Source: Todiramphus chloris collaris (lineage: Eukaryota; Chordata; Aves; Coraciiformes; Alcedinidae). Taken from it: a stretch of 64,000 bases of DNA. The position numbers and the translations under genes are program-made. Location: the NCBI GenBank assembly GCA_025345505.1, contig JANVCC010000125.1, positions 4,695,441 to 4,759,440 of the forward strand, given 5' to 3'. Below, in pieces: positions 27,268-36,005 of the stretch. How positions within the stretch are numbered: position 1 is the first letter of the stretch; the number at the start of each line of letters is the position of its first letter. The notes under the pieces were generated by a model. It was given only the letters and a program-made list of their open reading frames with translations. It ran no database searches and was not told where the DNA came from.

Positions 27268-29130
27268 TCAGCATCCTTGCTGTCCCCAAAGCCCAGAATT
27301 GGTTCTTCTGTTCTTCGTCTTGGTTTCTCTTCTCAGTCTAAACACTTTCTTCCATGCTTGGAGTACCTGGATCAGCTCAGACTTTTCTTCATCCTTTTGG
27401 AAGTGGCTTCTCACTTTCATTCTGTTTCTCAGCACCTTGAACATGGCATTGCACTGCATGGGAAGATCTTTGGTGCATGATTTGCCATCTATCTTCCTGC
27501 AGCACTCACTTCTCCCCTGGGAGAGCAGGACTATCGAACACAGAGAATGAAACTCAGAAACAGCAGCAGGGATCTCTGTGAAAGAAAAAAAAAAAAAAAT
27601 GCATCATCTCTGATTAGATATCTGAAGTGGATAGTGCAGGGGATGTCTCAGGAGATGGGGTTAAATTCAGCTGTGCCCACTAGGTATCTGCAGACTGGAG
27701 GTCCCACTGTTGGTGGGGTTTTGTGTCTAAGCATTTGCCAGTGGTCTAGCAGGAAGAAAGGCACGATGTGCCCTATGCCCCAGAACATTAATCAGTGGGG
27801 CAAGTGCTTGGGTTCCTACATCAAGAAGCTGAAATCCCACCTATCTGGTGGTATCAGTCCCTTGCAACCACTGGGGTTGAGGTCTCAAGACCTGCGCAGA
27901 GATTTGCAACTGGGCTATTCAGTATCTCAGGTCAGGGCACTGAGGATGTTAAGAAGGGTAAGAAAAGAGGTAATTAATTACCTGTATCAGTCTTTCCTTC
28001 AGACAGTGATCCAGCAGTCGGTGTCTGGGTATCCAGACAGAAGGTCTGATGTTGAATCCTTGGTTTTGCAGATTTTTCTCTTTGGCTTTCCTTCCAAATC
28101 CTGAGCACTGTGAAGTGATTCCTTCTCAGAGGAGGATCTGAGTGAGTCACTGTAACCAAGAAGAGATAATGCTTGTAATGCATGGCCAGCTCATCCTCAG
28201 CAATGACACCCACTCCCCCACCACTCATCCCAGGTCAATTAGTGAGAAATGCTCTCTTCTCTGCAGATACAGCCGCTGCCAAACAAACTCACTCTGAACA
28301 AGTGAGAGAAGAACCCCCATCACTCCTGAGACTGAATCAATCCTAGCTAGCAAGGGTTCAGAGCAGACATGCATCACCTTTGGGCTGTGTGCAGACCTGT
28401 GATGTGTTGTCACATCTGGAGACTGAAGCCCAGATCTTCATAGGGCAGGGACTTGGGCTGGGCTAGTGAAGAAGCTTCCTATTTCCTCCTTATATTAATC
28501 AGGAAGTGCAAGCAACTGTCCTGTTTGTAAATTTTCATACAGTCCTTTATTTCCCTTTGTCCGTGTCTCCTTTCCCCTTTCTCCCATCCCTAATCTGTCA
28601 TTTACAATGTTGCAAGTCCCATTTCAGATTGTTTTTTATCCCAGTGAAGGGTTCCTACTGGACAAGCTATGGCTAACTTAGGTCTGAGGAGCTCAGAGAA
28701 GAGAATGTCAGAGAGTTGCCTTACCTTCAGCTTCTTGGAAGGAGGCACACCAAAGGTCTTCTGAGCCACCTGTGCCACACGTGTCACTGCTGTAGTAGTG
28801 CCAGGAGCATCCCAGGGGCACTCCTGTTGCTGCATCCCTGCTGCATCTCTTGTGGAGGTGTTGATTATTTGGTCTGGTGGTGAATGCAGATGATGTTCAA
28901 GATTTGTCCAGCCTCAAGAAGCTTTGAGAAGCCAAACTTCCTGAATAGCTCTTCCAGCAGATTCATCTCAAAGTCCTATCATCAGACATCAGCCAAAGCA
29001 AGGTGAACGCTGAGCACTACTGTCTCAACATGGAAAATGTCACAGAGTCCAAGTCTGTCTCCATCTATGGCAAGATGCTGTAGAAAGTTCTTTTGTGAAC
29101 AGACGAGGCTCTGTCCTCAGGTGCTCCAGG
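27268..29130 (-). other. Exon-like minus-strand segments of unknown gene
   Basis: Several separate minus-strand stretches have protein-like composition. One at about 29120-28990 (containing HLAIDGDRLGLCDIFH) is followed in the same frame, after TGA TGA TAG, by one at about 28966-28855 (containing LLEELFRKFGFSKLLEAG). A third at about 28905-28725 ends PPSKKLK directly at a strong donor GTAAGG. A fourth at 28149-27982 sits between a TTACAG acceptor and a GTAATT donor and holds a 49-residue frame ending CWITV-stop. A fifth at about 27500-27268 is Lys/Arg-rich. I do not recognise the protein. It may be a small lineage-specific gene, a decayed gene, or spliced ARC 3'UTR that looks coding by chance. 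Confidence 0.2.
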
Positions 29131-30281
29131 ACAGGGATGCCAGGATTTCCAAGAGCGTTATGAGTCTGTCTGTGTGAGCAGAAACTGTTTGTTGTCATGC
29201 ACAGGCTGAAACTGTGCTGGGGCACACAGCTCCTCTCTTCACTTCTTTTTGCTTTTACACGGCAAAAGCCCCTGTTGTCTCCACACATCAGCATGGACTC
29301 GATTTGCTGCTCTGGGGATATTTTGCTTTGGATTTAGGATGTGTTTGTTCGTTTCATTCAAAGCATGAGGATTTATTTCCCTTGCCTCCCCCCACCCTCT
29401 CAAAATAGCTCTGGTGCCTCCTTTTTCCACCTCTCTTTTATGAAAGGAAGCAGACTGCTCCTTCAATAAATGAGCTCAGGTTTTCATTTGAAACTTTTTC
29501 CTGCTGAATGCACAGCATAATGTGCAGAGAAAGGGTGAGATTTGCCTCTGCACTGCAGTGGCCTTGATTGGAGTGAGCAGAAACTAAGAGAAGTAAACTC
29601 GCAAGAGCCTCTTGAGAGGAAAAACATTAAAGCAGGTATTAGGTGCAGTGAAAAGAAAAACACTAAAAATAACCCAGACTCTTAAAGTTTTCAGTTCCTG
29701 GATTTCATAAGATTTCTTCTTGAAAGAAAAATGAAACAAAACAATTATTTAGTCCTTTGGAGCAAGTAAGAAGAGGAGATTGCCAGATGAACAGAAGCCC
29801 AGTGGTAAATCAGAAATGAGCAAGGGTCAAAAAAAAGATGCCTCCTAAGGACAGAGACACCTCTTCAAAAGAGGGAGGAGTGAAGAAAGAGAGATCCAGA
29901 TGGGTAGGAACCCTCAGCCAATTGCTGCACTCATATGAAGTCCTTGAAAGCTGCCAGTGCTAAGTGGCCACCTCTGAAGTTGGGAATTGTCTCTAGTTTC
30001 TTGTAAGGGATCTCATAAAATTGTCCATTCCCCACAGTGGTGCAAGCAGTATCTCCAACACCACCATATTGCATGGCTCAGGTGAGGTGGGCAACCATAT
30101 CCTAAGGTGCCTCAGCCCCATCACCTCCCTCCCCCCACAAGCAAAGTTAATTCCTCTGCTATGGGCTGTTGGACTGAGCACACCTCATGTCTCGTCTCAG
30201 CCAGAACCTCTCTCCTAGGAGAAGCTTCTTAAATATGCCCCCTTCTCATGTAACCCAGACTGCTGCCTCCCTTGGACTATC
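28546..30281 (-). other. ARC: Candidate ARC 3' untranslated region
   Basis: Minus-strand sequence after the ARC stop. AATAAA occurs at 29372-29377 (about 0.9 kb after the stop) and at 28546-28551 (about 1.7 kb after it). The TATA-to-second-signal span is about 3.5 kb, close to the size of mammalian ARC genes, whose 3'UTR carries introns. I did not find a convincing donor/acceptor pair here. A perfect MEF2-type core CTAAAAATAA lies at 29663-29672. Extent is inferred. Confidence 0.35.
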
Positions 30282-31496
30282 TCATATGACAGTAGCTGGT
30301 GGGCTGGGGGGCTCAGGTTGAGTCCCATTGCTCGGCACGGGACTGGCAGTGGTGGAGGGAGGCACACTATCCACAGAATCTCCTGATTGAATCTCAGGGG
30401 TCCTCTGTGGGCTAGGATCATCAGAATGGTCCATGTTGCCTTGGACTTCCTTCCCTCTTTGGATCAGCTGCTCTAAGGTCTTGGGCAAGGGGTAACTTAA
30501 GAAGCGCTTCAGTTTGGGCTGGAGGGTGCCTACCACATACTGGATAATTTCCTCCTCATCTGCATCAACATAGAGGGTCTGGTACAAGTCTCTCTTGCGC
30601 CAAAGGAACTGGTCCAAGGGCTCCCCCTCTTTTTGGGGCAAATCCAGCTCCCTTTTGATAGCATCCCTAGTCAGAGTCCCCTCACTGTACTGCAGGAACT
30701 CCTTCTTGAACTCAACCCAGTTCTTGACAGAGTCCTGCTTGTATTCCCACCACTTTTTAGCTGGGCCGTTCATGTGGTTTTGGATCTGAGACAGCCAGTA
30801 CTCCTCTGTTCCACCCACCTGCTTTAAGTATTCCTCCAAGTGGCTCAAGAACTCCCGGGGATCCTCAAAGACCTGGGTCTCCACAGGGGAGGCTGGAGCA
30901 TCCTCCGATACGGAAACCCATGGGTAGGAATCATGGGCCTGGGGGATGCTGGGCACCTCCCCAGGAGGAGGGGTCAGCGCATACATTTGGCTCATGTCGA
31001 GAGCATAGTCATAAATCTCCCCTTCACTTGGCCTTATCTCTGGGCCTCCCACCCCAACGGACACAGTCTGCTTGCCCTGATCCCCAGGGCAATATTTGCC
31101 TCCCATGGACTCCAGACGGTCTGCCCACTTCTCCAGACGGAAAAACACCTCCTTCCAAACATTCATCTCTCTCTTGACCCATCTCTCCAGGTGAGCAATG
31201 GTTTCCTGGCATCTGGCCAGGCAGGCCTTGATGGACTTCTTCCATCTTTGGTTATCAGTTGGGACATGGTCCTCTAAGTTATTCTCTAACTTCCCCACTG
31301 ATTTCTGCAAGCCTTTCAGCTCGCGCTCCACCTGCTTGGATACCTCGGACAGGAGGTGCCTATGGGTCCTCCTGACATGCTCCAGCATTTCTGCCCTACA
31401 TTTCCCTATCTGCAGGATCACATTGGGCTTGTTGGCAACTCCACGGTGCCCCTGGAAGGAGTGGATGCCTGCATTGGTGACATTATCCAGCTGCAT
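30282..31496 (-). CDS. ARC: ARC, activity-regulated cytoskeleton-associated protein (domesticated Gag)
   Basis: Intact 404-residue single-exon frame recognised as ARC. The family acts at excitatory synapses, drives AMPA-receptor endocytosis, and assembles capsids that carry RNA between cells. Residues about 25-135 form the basic coiled-coil matrix-like domain, with ILQIGKCRAEMLEHVRR at 28-44 and the oligomerisation motif MNVWKEV at 111-117. Residues about 135-205 are a Pro/Ser-rich linker. Residues about 208-350 are the two-lobed capsid domain, with FEDPREFLSHLEEYL at 210-224 and LYQTLYVDADEEEIIQYVVGT at 304-324 (quoted in part: DADEEEIIQYVVG). No zinc knuckle is present, as is usual for ARC. 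The tail (about 351-404) is Ser/Pro-rich and ends PPATVI; mammalian ARC is about 396 residues. The start is the first in-frame ATG, in context GCCATG with G at -3. The frame stays open for 85 codons further upstream (to 31751) but offers only a GTG there. As known for the family, the coding region has no intron. Confidence 0.98.
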   Translation of the reverse strand: MQLDNVTNAGIHSFQGHRGVANKPNVILQIGKCRAEMLEHVRRTHRHLLSEVSKQVERELKGLQKSVGKLENNLEDHVPTDNQRWKKSIKACLARCQETIAHLERWVKREMNVWKEVFFRLEKWADRLESMGGKYCPGDQGKQTVSVGVGGPEIRPSEGEIYDYALDMSQMYALTPPPGEVPSIPQAHDSYPWVSVSEDAPASPVETQVFEDPREFLSHLEEYLKQVGGTEEYWLSQIQNHMNGPAKKWWEYKQDSVKNWVEFKKEFLQYSEGTLTRDAIKRELDLPQKEGEPLDQFLWRKRDLYQTLYVDADEEEIIQYVVGTLQPKLKRFLSYPLPKTLEQLIQRGKEVQGNMDHSDDPSPQRTPEIQSGDSVDSVPPSTTASPVPSNGTQPEPPSPPATVI

Positions 31497-32030
31497 GGCT
31501 CCGACCGTGCGAGTGTCAAACACGTAAAGAACTGGGTTGCAAGCCCTAGAGCTAGAGCTGGGTCTCAAAAACCCCACCACAACACTTCCCCAAAGACACA
31601 CAGAGACTTCAAACCCCCCCTTAAAGGACTTTTCGACACAAACACAACCAAAATCAGATATCACCGCAGAGTGAGCTGTTCGGTCCCCGTGGATTCCAGA
31701 GAGAGTTGTAGCAAATTTCTCCCAGTGCCCAGCTGGAAACGCCGATCTCACGTGCTCAGGGTGTCCCAGAGAGAGCCAGGATCCACCAGGAACAAGGAGA
31801 AGAGTTGGCTAAGATGTCCAGCACCACACGCGTGCCTGCTACCTTCTCATCCAGAGCTGAGAATCTTGAATGGCTGAGAGTCCTCGCTGGAGAAAAACAC
31901 ACAGAGATGCACACAGAAGCTGGAAGCTGCAGCAAAAAAAATCCCGGTGATTTCTCCTCTGGTAAACTTGACGAGTCAAAAATGCTTTCACTAGAGATGC
32001 AAAGAGCTGCTTCTCTTCCCTGTCTGAACT
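31497..32030 (-). other. ARC: Probable ARC 5' untranslated region
   Basis: The stretch lies between the ARC ATG and the position about 25-30 bp downstream of the TATA box. It would give a leader of roughly 530 nt if unspliced, longer than the roughly 200 nt I recall for rodent Arc. The ARC reading frame is open through 31497-31751 without an ATG. No splice pair was verified. The start point is inferred from the TATA position only. Confidence 0.55.
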
Positions 32031-32054
32031 GCCACTAGTCCAGGCTCTTCCATC

Positions 32055-32062
32055 TACTTATA
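32055..32062 (-). promoter_or_regulatory. ARC: TATA box of the ARC promoter
   Basis: The minus strand reads GGGTATAAGTAGATGG, with the TATA element TATAAGTA in a GC-richer setting. It is the only TATA-like element seen on this strand between the ARC ATG and 32.3 kb. ARC is an immediate-early gene whose known promoters are TATA-driven. Confidence 0.7.
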
Positions 32063-32350
32063 CCCCACACAGCTCAACATGTGGGTGGTGCCCAGCCTCC
32101 TCCCTCACTCTCAGCGCAGCGTTCATTGGAGGAAAAGCGAGGCCGGTGTCTGTGGCAACCCAGATCTTGGCAGCCTCCCCTCGCTTCCCACCCCCTCCCG
32201 CACGCCCCCAGACTCGACGCGAGAAGCACTTGAAAGGTGCTGGAGACAGTTGGGTAGATGGATGAGTAATCGCACCTTCCGCCTTTCAGATTGCAGGAAA
32301 AACACTTATTCATTCCACAACTATTTACTCTGCAAGGTCATCATTAGCAT
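32063..32350 (-). promoter_or_regulatory. ARC: ARC proximal promoter region
   Basis: About 290 bp immediately upstream of the TATA box, with raised GC content and several CpGs (around 32110-32225) followed by an AT-richer edge. An AP-1-like gatgagtaat lies at about 32261-32270. No other factor site is clear by eye. Confidence 0.45.
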
Positions 32351-32441
32351 GCTTCCCCTGGCAGGATTCACAGAGGGGGACATGAGGAGGAATTCAGTGT
32401 GTCACACCAAGACAGACACCCACGGGTACCCCGCACACCCT

Positions 32442-32456
32442 CACATGCGTGCGTGT

Positions 32457-32489
<33 letters not shown>
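32442..32489. repeat. Alternating purine-pyrimidine tract with (CA)16
   Basis: 48 bp of unbroken purine/pyrimidine alternation: a TGCGTG-type half followed by (CA)16 at 32458-32489. This is the sequence type that favours left-handed Z-DNA. It lies about 390 bp upstream of the ARC TATA box. Confidence 0.95.
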
Positions 32490-32491
<2 letters not shown>

Positions 32492-32536
32492 GAGCTCACT
32501 CCTAAAGCAAATGCTTGGAAATGGTGGTAAATCAGC

Positions 32537-32621
32537 AGGGGGAAAGAAAAAAGAGAGAGAGAAGAGAAGAGAAAAGAAAAGAAAAAAGAAAAGAAGAGGA
32601 GGGGGGAAGGAGAGGGGGAAA
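32537..32621. repeat. 85-bp pure polypurine tract
   Basis: The plus strand contains only A and G for 85 consecutive bases, with GAGAGA, GAAAA and GGGGGG runs. Homopurine tracts of this length can form triplex DNA. It lies about 480 bp upstream of the ARC TATA box. Confidence 0.95.
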
Positions 32622-34191
32622 CACTCCAAGGAGCCACTTCAGTACAAACTGGAGCACTCTGGACTTTCTAAAGCATTGGTAAGTGGGAGTCATCCCCACT
32701 GCTTAATTGCACCAGATTAACCGCTATCTTGAGAATATTCGGTCAGGGAGGGGGACAGCATCCTGGTTTTTTACACCAAATTAAATCCGCCCATCAAATG
32801 CCTGTTCCGTACTTAGCTTGAATCAGATGCTTAATCAGTTAGTCAACCCACAAGCGCAGATGAAGCTCCATTTGTTCTTTGCACTTGACAAAGCAGGAAA
32901 AGCCAACCATAAAAGGAGTCCCCGGGTCTTATATAACCCAAAGATAAAGGATTCCCTAATCAGAGAGAGTTCCCCACCAGAACACCCTTGGAGAGGTGCT
33001 GAGGATATCTGGGGCTTCTCATCCCCTCCCAGTGAGCGTGGTCAGAGGCAGTGGGATGCTGATTCATGTATTTCACCTAAAAAGGGGTTTCAAACCTGAT
33101 GGCAGTGGGGAGATGCCCTGCCTCCGCTCAGGGTGGTGGGCAGTGTGCCAGGGAGGCTTAGGATGGTTCCCCACTCCCACAGCTCCTGGCCATGTGTTTC
33201 CTGGTGGGACTGCAGCCAGCCTGGTAACAGTGAAAAGCAGAGGAGACGGATGGTCTTTCAGTAAAGTCCTGTTGAAAGGAGGTCTTAGTGGCCCCATGCA
33301 TTTGGATAAAGCAGAGTACCCTTGGAGCAAACTGGTGGTGGTTAAGCTGAAGGGTACAGGAGGGAGAGCTCAGGACTCCCTTTCCCCCCCCATATACATG
33401 TGCTGTAGGAATGAACACATCTGTTCCCTACCAGGTGATGGCACATGGACAAACACTACTGCCGTGTGGGTCTCAGTAAACAGAAGGGTTATTTAGGGCA
33501 GCAGCAAGCTGGCATAATTTAGTTGAAGGTAGGGAGTGACAGTGAGTGGGGAAGGGGACAAAAGCCTAATGGAATCTTTATCAGAATCCTAATCCAGCAG
33601 ACCCTCTCAATAGCACTTTATGCCACGTACATATCATGATACTGACATGATTGGCAGAGAGCTATGCCCACTTCCTTGCTTGCTTCTCCACCTTCAGCCA
33701 GCTGTCCTAAGCATGAGATTTTTTCACATCTGTTTTTGTGTTTAGAAAGGGTCAATTGTCAGTCACCTGAGTGTTTAGAACAGATCTGTAGCCGTTTATG
33801 CTGTGGCCTCTTTACCCCAGAGTTGTCCTTAAACCTGCATTTCCATTAAGACATCACATGAATTGGGAGAGATTGTGCTACCTCTGGATCTCTGGATTAG
33901 TTCAAAGATATTCTGCCCAAAGCTTTTCACCACAAATCCCCACAAATGGCCCTTAGGAGATTGCCAGTGGATGGGGACAGGTTACAGGCTGGTTTTAACT
34001 TTGCAAGGTGACCTGGTATCTACCTCACCCTTGTCCCATCAAATGTCAGAGTCTGGGATGAACTGTCTAGAGAACCTACTCCACCGAATTCATCTCATTC
34101 CATCCCCTGCTGCTTCTCTTTCCTTCTGTTGTTTTCAGAGTGTGGGGATTCGTTGGTCTGAATGGCTTCTTTGGCACTTAGGTCTGGTCAT
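32622..34191. other. ARC upstream region, no gene seen
   Basis: Holds the CArG/ETS site. The stretch 32690-32960 is AT-rich, unique, and has homeobox-like words, as expected of an enhancer. The rest shows nothing recognisable. Confidence 0.5.
32894..32916. promoter_or_regulatory. CArG box (SRE) with adjacent ETS core upstream of ARC
   Basis: CCATAAAAGG at 32907-32916 is a perfect CC(A/T)6GG serum response element core. CAGGAA, an ETS-type core, lies 7 bp to its left at 32894-32899, a layout typical of SRF plus ternary complex factor sites. The site is about 850 bp upstream of the ARC TATA box. Rodent Arc is known to use upstream SREs for activity-dependent transcription. A TATATAA on the plus strand (32930-32936) follows 13 bp later. 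Confidence 0.5.
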
Positions 34192-34960
34192 AGGATCTCA
34201 GGATTATCAAGGCTGAAAGGGACCTCGGGAGGTTTCTAGCTCAGTCTCTTACTCTGAGTCAGCTGCTGTGTCAGAGGAGGTGATTCAGGTTTCAGGTATT
34301 GAAAAGCCCAGGGATGGATAAGTATTGCACAACTGTCTTTGGACAGCCTGCTCAACTACTTGACTGTCCTCAGAAGGAAAACCTTTATTCCTTATCACCA
34401 GACTGAGTGCCTTGTTTCAGTTTATACCCAATGTCTCTTGTCCTCTCACCAGCCACCTCCCTGAAGAGCCTGGGTATATCTCCTTGATAACATCCCACGG
34501 GTATGGGAGACAGCTGTTAGGTCCCAAAAAAACATCACTTCTCCAGGCTAGACAAGCCCTATTCCTGGCCCAGGCAACGGGTGAATTCTCTAGCCCTGAC
34601 CATCTCAACAACCTTTGCTGAACTCATTCCAGTTGATCAATGTCTTGTACTAAGTGGTCTAAACCTGCTTGCAGCAGATAGATGTGGTCTAATGCGTCCT
34701 GAGTAGAAGGGTATAATCACCTCCACTGATCTCCTGGCTGTAGTTATCCTCCCACAGTCCAGGATACTTCTTTTGCTGCCAGGACACTCTGATGGATTAT
34801 ACTCAGCCTGCTCTTCCCCAGGTCCATTTCTGCCAGTCAGTTGCTGACAGGGACTCTTTATTCTCAAGCACGGAATTTGTCCTTTATGAATATCATAAGG
34901 ATTCTGTTGGCCCTTTCTTCCAGCTTGTCCAGGTCTCTAGGTTCATCTCGTTCAACCTTA
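34192..34960 (-). mobile_element. Older CR1 LINE fragment
   Basis: Antisense CR1 from 'tcataggatctcaggattat' and 'ctgaaagggacctcggg'. It continues with 'ccaatgtctcttgtcctctcacc' and 'ggtccatttctgccagtc'. It is more diverged than the other copies, so probably an older subfamily. The right edge is approximate. Confidence 0.75.
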
Positions 34961-35532
34961 CCACAGAGCTCTCCTCCTAATCTTCTTCAGTGGAGGTGGT
35001 GGGGGAGACAGGAGAGGTGAGGAGAAACGGGGGTTTTCCTTCTGGACCTGCTGGGGAATGACTTGCTGATTAAGACTTAGTGATAAGCATTTTCATTGTA
35101 TTTCTAATTAAAGTAAGGTGCGTGGGTAGAGGAGGAGGAGAGAGGGGAGCCGGAAGCAAAGGGAGGAGGGAGATGTAGAGTGCTGGGAGCTGACAGGGAG
35201 AAGCAATTTGAGGCAGGCAGACAATTTCCGGGCACAGAGAGACAGACGGGCATGGAAGGACAAGAGCCATAGGCTGGGGCACGCTGGGAAGGAGGCTCTT
35301 GTATCCACAGCAGCTTTATTCCAGGGTTTCAGAAAGAGGCAGACAGACTTCTGTTGAAATCAGCTGCCTGGTCTCAGGGGAGCTGGCAATGGGATGGACA
35401 GAGACTGCAGCGCATGTGGTCCTCTGGGTGACCACAGGAGGTCCAAGACAAGAGGGGGGAAAGAAAAGCTTCAAGGGAGGTAGAAAGTGAGGATGAGGGA
35501 GGACAAAAAAGGGTAGTTTCTTCCAAAAGAGC
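34961..35532. other. Intergenic, purine-rich
   Basis: GGA-rich unique DNA at 35120-35220 and 35440-35510; no gene seen. Confidence 0.6.
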
Positions 35533-36005
35533 TGTGGTGGGTTGACCCTGGCACGGCACCAGCTGCCCACCAAGCCCTTCTATCACTCCCCCCCGACCCC
35601 CTTCAGCACGGCACGCAGGGAGAGAATAAGATGCAAAGCAAAGGGGTGTGGGTTATGATAGATAAGGTGTTATTTTCTACTTCCCGTCCGCAGGTGATGT
35701 CGGGCCAAGTCCAGGAAGCAGGGCTCCGGGAACACAAAGCAGCTGCTTGGAGGACAAAGCATAATGCCCCCCCATCCTCCTCCTGACCTCGCCCTTTATA
35801 GTTGAGCTGACGTCATATGGTATGGAATATCCCACTGGTCAGCTCAGGTCGGCTGTATCCTCTCCCCCATCTTGCCCCCCAGCTTCTGGTGCCATGTGAG
35901 CACTGGCAGTCATAACAGGGGTGTGTTATCAACACCCTCCAGATCCCACTGCTGCATCGTGAGGGCTGGATGGGGAAAAGCAGCTCAGCCAGACCCACTA
36001 CAACA
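35533..36005. mobile_element. Avian ERV-type solo LTR (about 473 bp)
   Basis: Begins TGTGGTGGGTTGACCCTGG and ends CCCACTACAACA, matching termini I recall for a common avian LTR family. The inner module 'atatggtatggaatatccc..tggtcagct' recurs in diverged form in the LTR near 24.6 kb of this window. No gag, pol or env remnant flanks it, so it looks like a solo LTR. I saw no matching target-site duplication at these ends. A TATA-like tttata lies at about 35794. The palindromic CRE TGACGTCA is at 35808-35815. Confidence 0.7.
35808..35815. promoter_or_regulatory. Perfect palindromic CRE inside the LTR
   Basis: TGACGTCA, the full consensus for CREB/ATF binding, 3.75 kb upstream of the ARC TATA box. 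It lies in the LTR, so its origin is the retroelement. Function is not shown. Confidence 0.45.

Noticed and set aside
27547..28104. 185-codon plus-strand frame
   Set aside because: It runs through a poly-A stretch, has no recognisable family, and is antisense to the better supported exon-like segment with splice signals.
30840..31877. Plus-strand frames of 85-173 residues over ARC
   Set aside because: Antisense shadows of the ARC coding region and leader.
32079..32720. 213-codon plus-strand frame upstream of ARC
   Set aside because: It crosses the CA repeat (poly-His/Thr) and the 85-bp purine tract (poly-Lys/Arg/Glu); low-complexity artefact.
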